Assembly: GCA_030549495.1 (NCBI GenBank)
Contig: JAUIRK010000774.1
Coordinates: 82,110-146,109, forward strand
Origin: Nectonema munidae
Taxonomy: Eukaryota; Nematomorpha; Nectonematoida; Nectonematidae
Direction of reading: 5' to 3'
Length of the DNA stretch: 64,000 bases
Shown here: positions 38,133 to 51,107 of the stretch, piece after piece
How positions within the stretch are numbered: the first letter of the stretch is position 1
Layout: every line of letters starts with the position of its first letter
Notes under the pieces: model-generated
What the model was told of the DNA's origin: nothing
Seen by the model: the letters and a program-made list of their open reading frames with translations, nothing else
The model's database searches: none
Made by a program: the position numbers and the translations under genes

Positions 38133-40973
38133 TGGAGGCTTTAAAAAGCAAGAATGATATCATTTGGAAATTGAGAAAATGAATATTTCGCCTTAAATTG
38201 ACTTGGTTCAAAAATAAAACGAAAAGTATTGGGATACGAGTGAAGTATAGTTTTTTAAGGAGTACGAAAACACATCTACATATCTGTCTATAAAAAGTGA
38301 AGCAATACTGAGAAAAGCCCTCGGGTAAAAAAACTTGTTCAACAGATGACATAAACAAAACACACAGCATATAAATCACGATGATAAAGGAAAAAAAATG
38401 AAAGGTGTAGTAAGTAATCTAAAAAGATATTATATGAGGAAAAACTAGTCATATTGTGTAAATGCAAATTACATATATCAAGAGGGGGGAAAGGAACGGT
38501 TTAAATGACATTTTTATTATTGAAAATTTGTCCTACAGAAGATTAAGATTTTCAAACTATGATTAAACGTGAAAAAAATTATTCGTGAATATAAAAAAAT
38601 TTATAAGCTGCAATGATATAAAGCTCTGACTGAATTCGTAAAGTATTGCAAATAAGAGTTTCAGAGGGGGTAAAATTGCAATTATATGATCGGTCAGTTC
38701 AATGCGTTGAATAAAAATGTATCATTTACTGTTTTAGTATTCAAACTTAAAATTTCCTCCATTTTAAGATTTCTGGTTTTCCAGGGCATAAAATTTCCTG
38801 ATCCTAACAGCCCTGGATCCTTATCCCTGACTTAAATATGCAAAATGTAAAAAAAACAGGGATTCACTTATGGTTGCCTCTAATAAATTAATTCTTAAGT
38901 TTTGTAAAATTGAAAATATAAATAATATTAGAAAATTATGAAAGTAATTTGAAAAATTGATAAGATGAAGATCAATGAATAGAGAAAAATAAAATACACA
39001 TTATGAATATCAGCAAATAAAAAAAGAACTAAAGGCAAACAATCAAACTGACATATGCTGTAAAGTAGAAATGACCATTGTTTAGAGAGTAATGCACAAT
39101 TCGTAAAAAAGAGGTTTCGTAAACTGGGGTTATGTAAAACAAGGTACGCCCGCATAAAAAAATTTAAAACACAAAATTATAATAAATTTCAGACTATAAA
39201 CAAAAGTTTTTGTATTCAAAAAGATAGTCCAAAATTTCACCGTTAAGTCCTTATAATGGAATAGTCTTTTTAAAAATAGCTCTTTGAAACCAATAGAAGA
39301 CGATTTAAAAAACGCTGTGATTAATCATTTTCATAATGGAAATAATAACTTTATTCTTATCAAAAGAAAGGATCAGTAGTTCATTTGGGAATGAAACGCC
39401 AAGGTGGCCTATTGGCAGAAACATGCCGCCTGGAGCGAATCCTAATTTTGCCGGGCCCAAAAATTTTAATAACACTTTCAAACGCCCAAAACTCGATAAT
39501 ACAGGTATATAGGTACGCAAAAATTCGAATTTATTAATGATATCATTAATAAATTGGACGTGCGGGGCGGAACGACACTCTCGCCCCAAGTTGGTGCACA
39601 AATGGAATATCTGAAAATTATAATATCTTTAATACTCTAATATCAAATTACCATTTTTATTATTAAAAGAAAATTTGTTCTGAAGATAGTTCAGATCTAA
39701 GATACTAATAAGTCTCTTGACATTTATTTTATGATTCAAATCTCAGTTAATTAAAAATTAAAGCCCGAAAACTAATCCACTATAGTAATTTAAACTCACG
39801 AAAAAGTCGAAAATGGAAAAATAAGTTTTTAATTCAGGGTCTTTCGTACTGTGCAAAATAATCTTGCTTATCAAAAAGATTTAGCGTTTTTTAAGGTCCA
39901 GGTTTTTGAAAACAATTTACCTGCTATGTTTTTCAATGAATTTTTAACTCTAGGCAAGTGATTTTTATTTTATGAAACACTGGTTTCTCACTGGGTCTGA
40001 AAGCGTTAAAAATGCTATTTTTGATTTTTCAAAAAAAAAGCAAATATTTTTTGTAGATTTGGATTTCAATTTTATTACTATTCAATTTCTAACGATAATT
40101 ATTTATATATAGTAATATTTCTACTTTAAAATGCATTTTACTATGAAATAAGGCACCATTTTTTTTATAAAAACGAATATTCAAAATCTTTTAAAATTGA
40201 GAAACATATTATATAACATTATTGGTTAAGAAACTGTGCCTTCATCAAATAAAAATTACTTATAATAGTAATAATCTTATATAAGGCCTAAATTTTCAAA
40301 TATCAAATTGACATTTTATTTATATTTGAAGTTTTATTTTTATTTTTATAAATCGAATACAGGATTAATTAATCAAATATTCTACTTGAGCTCAGTAACA
40401 ATAAGCATATTCTCAATAGAGTATTAGTAAACATCCATGCTTGAACTTAAAATATTTTAATAAAAATCTTGTTCTATTTTATATTCATTAAATAGGGGAT
40501 ATAGGTAGTCGATCTAGGGATGCAATATGCATATCTGTTAGGATAGAGGGTTAACGCCCCCCCCCCCCCATCTGATAATTTTGGACGTTAAAGATAGCTT
40601 TTTAAATATTATATTTTCATTTTCAAACAATAAAGACTTTAAAAAGATTTAATATGTTTAAAAAAGTGCAAACAAATTTGTATATTAAATAAGAAAAATA
40701 AATACATCGATAGGAAATTTTTTAAATAAATACAGTTAAAAAATATTCCAAACACCCCTCTTGTTTCTAATGATATAATGAAAAGTGGAGCACAGAGTCT
40801 TCTAAACAGTGTTCAAGAATTTAACGATTTATAACGCTGATTTTCCGTTTCTTCCCGACTCCACAAATACGCATGCATACATACATACACAACCACTCCC
40901 AGTTTTAAATTAATTATACAAATACTATAACGTCTAGAACAAATTATTTTCTTTATAGTACTGGTTATGAATT
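38133..40973. other. Intronic, no feature recognised
   Basis: AT-rich. 39380-39600 is GC-richer (GCCGGGCCC, GCGGGGCGG) and may be an unknown repeat. A run of C at about 40557-40569 lies in it. Confidence 0.35.
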
Positions 40974-41070
40974 TACATTATAAGAAAAAGACATATTTTT
41001 CAGATATAAAAGAAAATGTTAGTATTAAAAAATAAAAAGCATAAGCCAGATGAAAACACTACTAACCAAA
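40974..41070 (+). repeat. Dispersed direct repeat, copy 1
   Basis: About 97 bp starting ACATTATAAGAAAAAGAC and ending GAAAACACTACTAACCAAA, about 95% identical to 41622-41721. Confidence 0.85.
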
Positions 41071-41484
41071 TTCAAGCATTTTCACGTATTCCTCTGTTGA
41101 TTATCTAAAACGCTCCCCGTTTATAACGCGGTTGATGGTTTGGGCAATCTGAAAATGTGTGTATTTCAAATAATGGTTAGTTCTGGCAATTTTAATGTAA
41201 TCAGGACATGATTGATGAGGTGATTATACAGTCTAGAATGAATATTGAATGAAAATCGATACAGTTATTATACAGGCAAACTCAAGTCAACCAAAATTAC
41301 AGCCACGATAAACACAAGCATTAAGAATGATGAATTATAAAAATGATACATTTCATGATAAAATTTACTGCTGAATACGATGGTGATATTATGACGAAAA
41401 TATCCACTCAAAGAGAACGATTTTTCAAACACCACAATTTCAAAGAATGTAACATTTAAAAACAAATGCTATTTATATACGAGG

Positions 41485-41550
41485 AGTAAGTAGGCTTTTC
41501 TAAAATCCTTATTTAATTCTCGATGGTCTCAGGTTCAAATCATAGCATTC
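41485..41550 (+). repeat. tRNA-like SINE fragment
   Basis: GTAGGCTTTTCTAAAATCC, then CGATGGTCTCAGG and TTCAAATC (B-box-like). Aligns well with the 38060-38132 fragment read on the minus strand. Confidence 0.4.
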
Positions 41551-41621
41551 AAACTTCATTGTTGAAAGTTTGATAAAAGCAGTACAAAGTGTACCTTCTT
41601 TGCGTAAATACTCAACGGTAC

Positions 41622-41721
41622 ATTTACATTATAAGAAAAAGACGTATTTTTCAGATATAAAAGATAATGTTAGTATTAAAAAAATGAAAAGCATAAGCGA
41701 GATGAAAACACTACTAACCAA
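41622..41721 (+). repeat. Dispersed direct repeat, copy 2
   Basis: Matches 40974-41070 with a handful of substitutions and a one-base indel. In this copy the frame reads KKTYFSDIKDNVSIKK without a stop. Confidence 0.85.
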
Positions 41722-41954
41722 AGAAATACATAGGCATTTAAATATTATATAAAAAGTAATATCACAATTGTACAACTCATCGGTAAAACAACAAACATAA
41801 TGATAATGTACTTTTTAGTAATTTAAATACTACACCAATTGATAACAATTTCATGTGAGTGTTGTGTGCGTAATCAAAGCAAAAAAACCTTGACCCAAAT
41901 TGTGAATAAATTTTTTAAAGAAAAAACTTGACTAATGCGTTAGCAATGGCGATG

Positions 41955-42110
41955 AACGATAATGATGATGATGATGATGATGTTTAGTGATGAAGTTGCT
42001 GCCGATGATGATGATGTGATGATGATAATGAATCATTGTTATCATGTTAGTGGTGGAGAGGCGGCGATGATGATGATGATGATGATGATGTGTGTCGTAA
42101 TGATGATTTT
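41955..42110 (+). repeat. (GAT)n microsatellite, interrupted
   Basis: Runs of GATGAT with short interruptions over about 155 bases. Confidence 0.9.
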
Positions 42111-43699
42111 TATTTTGCAGTTTTGATAAGAATTGGAGTTATGTGGTTGATTTTCATGATGAGAATATAAAGAGAAGTCGATAAGTACTAAAGATTTTTT
42201 AATGAGGATGAAACATTTGTGAAGAAAATACGAATTTTATCGCTCTTTTTGAATGATAAAAATCTAAATTATTGAATTTAAATATGATTTTACTACATAA
42301 CTTTAACTATAGCTAGTACTTAGTTCATTAGAAGCTTGTCTAAATAGAAAATGTTTGTTTCATAAGATATGTAATCATTAAAAAAATAGAAAGAAATATT
42401 ATATATATATTGGGGAGGCCGTACAGTGAGAGTAAAGATGGAAGAACTGGGCAATACTTATTTCTTCAAAAGAAAGATAAGAGATACGCATCTATATGAA
42501 TAATAGAATAATTTATTGGATAAATTCAAAAAATGAACCTAAATTTATTCAAATTAAGAATATATACTAGGGCCATCAAGCAAAAGGGGCATTTGTCAAA
42601 AATTTTCAATTTCTTAGAATTTTTAAGAGCGCCTTCCCCATATTCCTTAATTACAATGGAATTTTAAAAGGAGGGGGAGCACTTTTCACGTCACTTCCTC
42701 TTTGTATCTGCACCCAGGTACACGCAGATTTCATTCAAAAAATAAACACCAAGGTTTAAAGCAAAGTTAACAATGCTTGGTTCCAATGCTACAAATGCTC
42801 CCTAAAATTTGAATGGCCTAGAAATTATAAACCATGCACAGGCAGTGGCGGATTCAAAGAGTGATCGCACCCCTTCTCCTCGAATCGTTGACCATATCAA
42901 TGAATATTTCAATAAAATTTAGTTTAATTTTCTGAAAGAAAAGATCTACTTTTTATCGGTAGGATTATTATGAGTTTATAATCTTCGTATATTACGAGTA
43001 ATACTCCAGATAAGCATCCATTCACATTGCATTAGTATATTTATATATCATTCAGAAAAAGTTTTCTAGATTCCTTATGTGTTCAAAGCGGTCGATAACG
43101 AAAATCTAATAGATTCAATCACGTAAGAAGGTTCGCCTCCATCTCAGACTACATACCATGAAATTATGTCTGTTTCTATTAACCAAATTAAAGGGACAGT
43201 GGATTCAAGAAGGTTCATTTAAACTATTATCAAGGGTGTGGAGTCGGAGTTGGTGAAGAAGATTTTAATAAAATGGAAGCCAGAGTCGTATCTAGTAAAA
43301 TTAAGGATAAAATTAAAATGAACTTTCCTTATTCAATCCTGTTCCCTTAAAAAATTATAGGTTTGGGCAATTTTATGCCAAACTAGGATTTTTCATTAGA
43401 AAAAAATAAACAGTCAGATTAAACTTTTTATCAATTAAACATATAAAATAATTATAGATGTGTATAAGTTCTAATAAATCACAAATATTTTAATGAGACC
43501 CTTGGTCTTGAAGACAAATAGTCAATTTGACTATACACGGAGAAAACTCAAGAGAGCAACACTTATATGCTCCTATAAATTTAGACGGCCAAAAGGAAGA
43601 CCCCGACTCCGTATTTACAAAATCCGACTACAAATACGTAAAGACTTAATAAATATAAAACTAACTCTTACAACCGGCTTCGACTAAGGAAGGGACACT
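42111..43699. other. Intronic, no feature recognised
   Basis: AT-rich. CAGTGGCGGATT near 42845 looks like a lone hAT terminus. GGAGTCGGAGT words lie near 43240, with the complement-type word CGACTCCG near 43601. Confidence 0.35.
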
Positions 43700-43781
43700 C
43701 GATCTGCGCTTATTAATGCTTTTTAATACAAATCTTTTGTTTTAGAGTAGATATCGTCTGATTAATTTGGTTGTTTATCGG
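43700..43781. mobile_element. piggyBac-type MITE, family A, 5'-decayed copy
   Basis: Shares TTTAATACAAATCTTT and AGATATCGTCTGATTA with the intact copies. The right end is followed by TTAA (43782-43785). The left end is lost. Confidence 0.6.
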
Positions 43782-44312
43782 TTAATCAAACTTTTTTTTA
43801 ATTTAAAATACTTGAAAAAATTCCTTTAAAATCGCCAAGCCAAAGGTTTTTTTATCAAGATTTTACTGATGCGATCATGGGCGTAAAAAGAGGAATGAGA
43901 AGGGCGATCCTGCAAAGGAGAATAATTTAATTGTATATAAAATTGCATTACAAATATTATAGCTTTTAAAAAAATATAATTATGATTTATTTTGTCTTCG
44001 TGTTTTGCATATTTACATAAATATTGATTTATTCGCGTTTTGAAGTCAAATACAAAATGTTAATTGTATAATCTAAAACTTAAAATCAATTTTGTAAGCT
44101 TATTCTTTAAAATGGTATTCAAATTTTTTTTTTGACAAAATAGTTGAGTGAAGGGAGTGAACAAAAAAGTTACAATATGTAAAAAGGGGAATCATGGAAA
44201 ACATTAGAACGTAGGGCGCCATTAAAATTTTGTTTTAGGTTGCGAATGGAAATTTTACCGTGGGGCGCTAGATAGGCATATAAGAGCTCTGCTTGAACTA
44301 TATACACTAGGG

Positions 44313-44764
44313 CAGTGGTTCCCAACCGGGGGTCCATGGAAGAATTTCAAGGGGTCCATGGAAATTCTATTTCAAACTACTTATGCTGAATCTCCTTTAA
44401 TATACTTCTATTTTCCAAATCAATATAAATATATATATTGAGAGCTTTTTTAAATAAATATTTTCTTCCTTTTTTAAAGTTTCATATTTTGAATGTTTAT
44501 ATATCATTTTTATTAGTTACAATATTTTTGAAAAATTTATATTTTAATTGGAAAAAAATTTTATTCACATTTTATGTCAGGCTTTACGATTTCTCTGATT
44601 TCATATGAATAAGAATACGATTTAATCAGATGACTACAATCATTTTTTGCATAAAAATCTTTGATTAATTTTGTTGGCTCAAACTATTCAGTTGTAGGGG
44701 TCCACAGGTAAAAAAGTGACTGAAAAAGGGGGAACGGAATAAAAAAAAAGGTTGGGAACCACTG
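44313..44764. mobile_element. hAT MITE with exact 8-bp duplication
   Basis: 452 bp. The left end is CAGTGGTTCCCAACC and the right end is GGTTGGGAACCACTG, perfect inverted repeats. Identical CACTAGGG flanks lie at 44305-44312 and 44765-44772. GGGGTCCATGG words follow the left end, as in common hAT MITEs. Non-coding, and young by the exact duplication. Confidence 0.95.
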
Positions 44765-44772
44765 CACTAGGG

Positions 44773-45403
44773 GATGTCATCCAATTGCTTTCATATATGT
44801 GTTGGATATATATTTTTTTCAATAGCACAAATGATCCGAGAAAAATTATACATCATTGGTAACTAGATGAAGAGCCATCTTAAAAGTAAGAAATCGTCAA
44901 TAATTTAAAGATGACAGCGGTGACATATGGATTTAATCAGAATCTCTTTTTTTGTCAATTAATGGTCACCAATTGTGCATAAAAGGTTTAATCCAGACAT
45001 TATTTATATGGCCAGAACAAAAATAAATGCTTAGACAAACACTAGATAAGGATATAATTGAAGTGTTTAATGCAATTTTAACCGTACAGGCTGTTTATAT
45101 TTAAGATCTATGGCATTCAAATTTTAAGAATATTCCTTTAATTGTTGTTAAGGCGTTAACTTTTGTCAAAATGATATTAATTAATTCAAAATCAAATAAA
45201 AAAGGAATATTTATAAATTTATTTTCTTTATAAAAAGCGAAATAAGAAATAATTACAAAACTTTAAAGATATAAAATCTATAACAAATCAAACATATAAT
45301 AAATCATTTGAAAGAAAAAGTATTTAAATATATTCAAAAACAGATGAAAACATTATATTTAACTTTAAAAAAATTAAAAATTAGATAAAAATTAAAAAAT
45401 CTT
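44773..45403. other. Intronic, no feature seen
   Basis: AT-rich, nothing supported. Confidence 0.4.
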
Positions 45404-45405
45404 AC

Positions 45406-45706
45406 TATTATGTTCATTGTTGTTATTTTCTATACTTTCATTCAAATAACACAAGGAATCAGACATAATACTGTTTTGAAGAATAGGTAAATCTAAGTTA
45501 GATCTAACATCTTCTTTAGAAACATTAGTATCGCAATAAAAAGAGGAATAATTTTCACCATCCAAAAATGTTCGAGAATAAGAATTAATTAGATCGTTAG
45601 CTCCACTGGAAGAAAAGTTTTGATACGAAGTTTCAGACTTGACTATTATAGGTAATTGGAATGAATTAATATCGGATTTCTGTACAGCAGATGCTGACTC
45701 ACACAT
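45406..45706 (-). CDS. ftz-f1: FTZ-F1 nuclear receptor, N-terminal (A/B region) coding exon
   Basis: Open frame of 100 codons plus one base, read on the minus strand. It starts at an ATG (45706-45704) preceded by an in-frame TAA (45733-45731), so this ATG is probably the true start. It ends at a good donor (A|GTAAGA, GT at 45405-45404) in phase 1. The peptide is Ser/Asn/Asp-rich and low in structure, as expected of a receptor A/B region, and includes IVKSE, which fits a sumoylation-type motif. Attachment to FTZ-F1 is inferred from strand, order and phase: the last base A plus TG at the start of the DNA-binding-domain exon gives ATG. I see no sequence homology that proves it. It could be an isoform-specific first exon, since arthropod FTZ-F1 genes are known to use alternative 5' exons. 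Confidence 0.5.
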
Positions 45707-45733
45707 CAAAATAAAATAGTATAATTTCCTTTA

Positions 45734-47162
45734 GTAACATTATTTACATTTGTTAAGGAGTTAACTTTCACTATCAGTTCGTATGTCAAACAAAACTAGA
45801 GTACATTAAAAACAGGAGAGAATCAATTTAGTTGAAAGTGAAAATATAAAATAGTTTAAATAAAAAAAAATAAATTCAAACATATTTCAACCTAAGGTTT
45901 ATTTGATTATCAAATTTTATAATATATTATAATTTAAAGTATTTGCGTTAAAAGGAATTAAGAAAAACTTAAGCACTTTCTTATTTTTTTTAACAATTTT
46001 TATCAATTAACTAATGAGTAATGACTAATCTAAAAACAAAATATTTTCTAAATGCATATGAAATTTTTATTAAGCTGATAGTTTTTATCAAAAATGGAAA
46101 ATATAGCATTGCTAGTTGATTCCATATAGTGTCAGAACAATGGGAATGAAAGGAGAAAAGCTGTAACGGGGAGCAACATCATTATGGTACAAATATTGAT
46201 GATTTGAACATATAGGGTCTCAAAAAATCAATAATTATTATCAAGTCATATATAATCCTACTCGTAAAACAATATATAAAAAACTGAGTCTTTTTTCCAT
46301 TTAAGAAAAGTATTATTAATAAATTAAAGCTGAAAATTTTCGGAACATTGATAAGATTAGAGATTTACATCATCTATAAAAAATATTTATTTATCTCATT
46401 TTCGGAAAATAAAGAAGGTAAATGAAACGCGCAGTTCTAAGTCTAAACAAAACCAAATAATAAAAAAAAACATTAAAAGAAAGAAATAGGATATCTATCT
46501 TTTGAATGGTAATAACGGTTTTCAGAGCAACATAACAGCACATTAACATTAGAATCCTTATTGGTCATTTCATATTTTTTATCATTGAATTATATCATGG
46601 AGGAAGGAACATGAAAAATAACAAAGTTCAATGCGCAATATTATTTAAGTTCTTAAAACAGAATGAGACCACACAGCCTAATTATTGTATGAAATTCTAA
46701 GTGCAACTTCATTATTAGTCGAAACAACCTCCAATGTTAACAGCTTTCTATACAATATACGAACTTTCAACTATCTTAAATGCTAGAGTTCAATTACGAC
46801 ATTCTAAATTCAATAACTATAATGTACTAGAATAAATATTAAAGTAGCATAGAAAATGGGTATAAGTTCATTTAAAAAAAGCCAAGAATGGGTCAAAGAC
46901 GTTAATTTGCAGAGAAAATTGAGTTATAAATGAGAGTAGTTAAAGAGTAAACTAAAAATGAACTTCTAAAAATGAGAAAAATGATGGATATTGGATTGAG
47001 AGCAGATCTCCCGAGTGAATAGTTAATTGAAAGATTTATTAAAACATTGAATCAGTTACATAAGAAATTTGAGATAAAAATTCTTAATTGATCGATTTAG
47101 TCTTCAGAGTTATAAAAAGTCTTGTTGATTGCAATAAGGCATTAAAAAATATAAAGACTATG
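45734..47162. other. Upstream of the FTZ-F1 first coding exon, no feature recognised
   Basis: AT-rich. No promoter motif can be picked out reliably. Confidence 0.4.
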
Positions 47163-47202
47163 AATGGAGGTTGTTGGTTTGTTGGTTGGTTGGTTGGATA
47201 CC
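47163..47202 (+). repeat. (GTTG)n simple repeat
   Basis: GGTTGTTGGTTTGTTGGTTGG pattern over about 40 bases, broken by single-base changes. Confidence 0.8.
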
Positions 47203-47559
47203 AAAGCACTTTCAGCAATAAGGCTATATACTCGCATTGTGCGGTTAAATGAAAAAAATATTATTCATCAAAAATAACAAAATAAAATTTAGTAAAAACT
47301 GCTATAACCATTAAAACGCAAAATTCAAACTTTGTAAGTTTTAAATACAACACTAAGCAACATTCAACTTCAACTCAAACTTATTATGAGCAAATTCTCA
47401 TACAAAATTTTATACACTTTAAACTTAATCACTCAAGTAAATCTTTGGCAAGATTATATAATATTTTAATTGTTAATTTCTTTTATTATGTGTATAAACA
47501 AATCCAATCATGTACTTGGGTTAAATTGACCAAATTATTGCATTATCACTCATTTTACA

Positions 47560-48640
47560 TGTATATGGATAGACTAAGACGTACTAACTACCAAAACCTA
47601 AGACTAAGAGAAGAAAACTAAGACGCAATCTAAAAACTCTTAGAAAGTAGTCACCACCTTTATAATAATACACACATATTACCCCAATAAAAACCCATTA
47701 AAATTTATCAGAGAGGAATTAAGAAAATCTAGTGAACATCATCAATAAGCTCTTTAAACATAAAAAACTTTCTACACTTTCAGATTCTTTACTTCGTAAA
47801 TTACAAACTACCTAAGTCAAACCCACCACTTTCTAATCGCTATCTTCACTCAAGACTTAACTTTTTAATTTTACTTTCTACAACATAATACGAAAATATA
47901 TTAAAAATATCATAGGCTAAATTTAAAATTGGATCCTTTCTTCCATCACTATAAAGGAACATAACCTTGCAGTAAATATCCTTGGAAACAATTCATCATT
48001 TTAATTTGGATTTCATCCCACCTAAACTCAATAAAAATAACTTTATATTATAAAAATAGATCTCCTTCTTATCTTCAGTAGGTATTTTAGTGAACATGTT
48101 AAAATGCTGTCACTAGTTTAATCTCCTCTATTTCTCCTCAATTAAAATTTGTCTAGTGATACCAATTATTATTGTGTTTTAAAAACACTCAATATTTTTA
48201 AGCTTTAAGCCAGCTTTCGGATTTTTTATAATCTATAAGCTGTGATTTCAAACAACAACAACAACAATATCTTCAGTACATCTCTTAATCAATCCACTTT
48301 CTACAATGTCTAGAAAATTTGAAATCTAATACTTATTTAAAACCAAATAAAGATTCTAGCTTCATTCTAAATTAGCACCAAATTACCTTTCTATCTATCA
48401 TATGCAAACCTCTCAAAAAAATTATCCACAAAAGGCTATTTCATTTTATTTTAAAACACAGCCTTATTCATCACATACAGTTTACTTACCTCATCTAGCA
48501 AAAACAAAGTTTTTTCTCTATGGAAACTAAAAACCTATCTTAATTCCTCTCTCGCCTGATACAACCTTTTATACAATTTTCCTTGACATAAAGAATCGAT
48601 TATTACTTTTTACCCAAACAAAAAATTGAAAAACTTAAAA
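47560..48640 (+). mobile_element. Decayed Jockey-like LINE fragment (reverse-transcriptase fingers)
   Basis: G-poor sense strand as in the next fragment. Around 48300-48560 the frames give ENLKSNTYLKPNKDSSFI and HQITFLSIICKPLKKIIHKR, corresponding to the reverse-transcriptase blocks 'SKVIPI.KPNKDPS...YRPI.LLS...K..EK'. Stops are frequent. The rest of 47560-48300 is assigned by composition only. Confidence 0.45.
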
Positions 48641-48829
48641 AAAATATGAATTCAAATAATTACTTAGTATATTTTCTTAATTTACTCCATTCATATGTTT
48701 GAATTTAAAATTAATTTTTGTTTAAATTTTTTTCCACTAAAGAGATAGGTCAAAGAGATCATTTTATTGCTTCTTGTATCTTCAAAGAAAACACAAATAA
48801 TGATAATGTATGAATGGCGCAACAAACGA

Positions 48830-50300
48830 CCTACAAACTGTACGTCTAAAATGCTCTAATTGCAAACAACAACATTCAGCCCTCTCCCACGCATACCCCT
48901 TTCGACTACAACACCTTACTAACCTAAATGCAAACCATCAAAACCTACTCAAAACCGTTGTATGTTAAACATTCTCCACATAAATCTAAACCACTCCAAA
49001 ACGCCTTTTCGAATCTCCTCAACATCCTATATTCTAACTTTTTTGATATTATATCTATAAACCAGCTTGACTAAAGAATACATATTTGTATTAATATTTA
49101 GCGAAAATTCACCCCTAATTTCTGTTCACTCTACGCTGCCCCTTCCAATACACATGCCATTCCCTTAAATTTTCTCACCATCTTAAAGCCACTCAAAACT
49201 TATCACCTCTTTACCTCAAAAATTATCACATAATCATCAGCACAGATTGCATTCCCCGTTTTTTCCTGTGAGACTACAAAGAAAATACACGTGGCGTGCA
49301 ACACCTCTCTTTATTAGCCTCACACAATCTTTACATAGTCGATACATCTAAAGACCCCACTTTTATGAAATTTACTAACAACAAAACCGCGTCCTTCCAT
49401 GTTGACCTGACCATAGCCTCAAAAAACATAAAAATTTATTACAATTTGGCACATCTCAAACACACCATCTGCTTTGGACCATTTATAACTTATCAAGTTA
49501 ATATAAAACCGTTCACAATACTAGGGAATCAAAATACACTTAAAACTCAATGGACCAGCTTTCTAAATCAATTAAAGTCACAACTTCCCTCAACTATTCC
49601 GCACATAAATTCTCCCAGTAATTTTGACTCTGCAGCCCTTACCCTCAACCACACAATTAAACTCTCCATCACACTATCTACCCAAGCCAAACCATATTTA
49701 CACAGAAAACACAAATAATTCTGGACTCCCTATCTCATCTCGCTTAAAAAATCCTTAAAACATTCTTTCAAAACACTTAGTAAAAACCATAACCCTAACA
49801 ACATCGAACATTACTTTAATATAAAAAATAGATATATGGCAGAAATAAATTCTGCAAAAAAAGAATCTTCGGAAAAATTCTGCTCCTCCTCATGGAATAC
49901 ATGGAACGTGATTAATTCCGTCCGCAAAGATAGCAAAACTTCTTCTCAACTCAATCTACTTCTACCGCACACAACTTCCAACGACCCATTAATCAACCCA
50001 TCCTTTCTTTCAACCCTTTTCCCTAAAGATTCTCATACATCCGATAACAAAGTAAACAACTCTATACGCGAACATATCTCCTACTTCACATCCCTAAACT
50101 TTTCCTCCAGTAAATCTAGCTGAATTAGCCTCCGCTATAAATCGTCTAAATCCTAAATTATCTCCAACCCTTGATCTTATAACCACAAAACATATCATAA
50201 AATTCTTCCCTTTATATTCATAATATTCCTTAAAATTATATAACAGTGGCCTAAAATTATCTTTTTCCCACATATCTGGAAAATATGTAAGCTATCTATG
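48830..50300 (+). mobile_element. Jockey-like LINE fragment (end of ORF1, endonuclease, start of RT)
   Basis: Successive pieces: a C-terminal ORF1 zinc knuckle (CSNCKQQHSALSHAYPFR, about 48860-48910); endonuclease remnants; an open 140-codon stretch (49296-49718) with SHNLYIVDTSKDPTFMKFTN and SFHVDLTIASKN, the endonuclease C-terminus; a linker (49836-50123); and then LNPKLSPTLDLITTKHIIK and YNSGLKLSF (about 50140-50270), the N-terminal RT region. The fragment stops before the RT catalytic palm. Stops and frame changes are scattered through it. Confidence 0.65.
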
Positions 50301-50838
50301 ACTATGACTTAGCTATCATTTTCAACATGTTCTGACAAAAATACCACAATTATCTCATAAAATTCATTCAAAATTATCTTTCAAATCAGTGTCTTATATT
50401 CAAATACAATTCTCTAGTTACCATTTATTGCCTTTCACTATCCACGCCACAAAATTTTTTTAGCCAATTTAAATATTAAATATAAAAATTGGAGTCTCCC
50501 TTTATACAAAAAAAGAAAAAAAGGTTCGACCTCTTGAGAGTTAAAAGAAAATTAAAAAGACTGAAAAACAAACCTTTCAATTTTAATTTTTTTATACTTA
50601 GATTTCTAAAGTAGTTCTAGGAGAATCATCGGCAATCCTAGCACACTTTCATCAATCTTATAGATGAAAGTCATGAAGGTTTATCCTCTCTCTCTCTCCC
50701 TAACTCTTTGAGCTTACCGCTCTTTGCTTCTTTCTTATGTTACTATACTACACATGTGATACAAATAAATTTCTGCTTCACTGTTTACTCAACTGCTACG
50801 ACTCAGAGGCTTTCTTTGGCTACCTTCATATTTAGAGC
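50301..50838. other. No feature recognised
   Basis: AT-rich, with a (CT)n stretch at about 50688-50700. Confidence 0.4.
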
Positions 50839-51107
50839 ACCGGTTCCCAATAGTGAGAAATTTCTCCCAGGGGAGAAAACTTGGGTGTTTCAGGTGGGAA
50901 ATTCTAGTCTGAAATTAAAATACTGGAAATTATCAGAAAATAATTAGAAAATAATTTTCATTAATAGCCTTCTGTTCTTCTCTTCTCAGGAGTAACCGTT
51001 TCCTGAACTTTACCCGCTTATTCAATTTTATGTTTTACTTTCTTTTTTCTTTTTTAATTTGTTATTTTCTATTACATGTCTTAATATGATCTCTCTTGTT
51101 CTTTTCA

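Larger units (their letters stand above)
11589..45405 (-). other. ftz-f1: Proposed first intron of FTZ-F1, about 33.8 kb
   Basis: The interval between the proposed A/B exon donor and the DBD acceptor. It is filled with piggyBac fragments, Merlin, pogo and hAT elements, MITEs and SINE pieces listed separately. No other exon of the receptor was recognised in it, although alternative 5' exons could be hidden because their coding content is not conserved. Confidence 0.5.

Noticed and set aside
41955-42110. CRISPR-like or functional array
   Set aside because: Plain GAT microsatellite with no spacers, in eukaryotic DNA.
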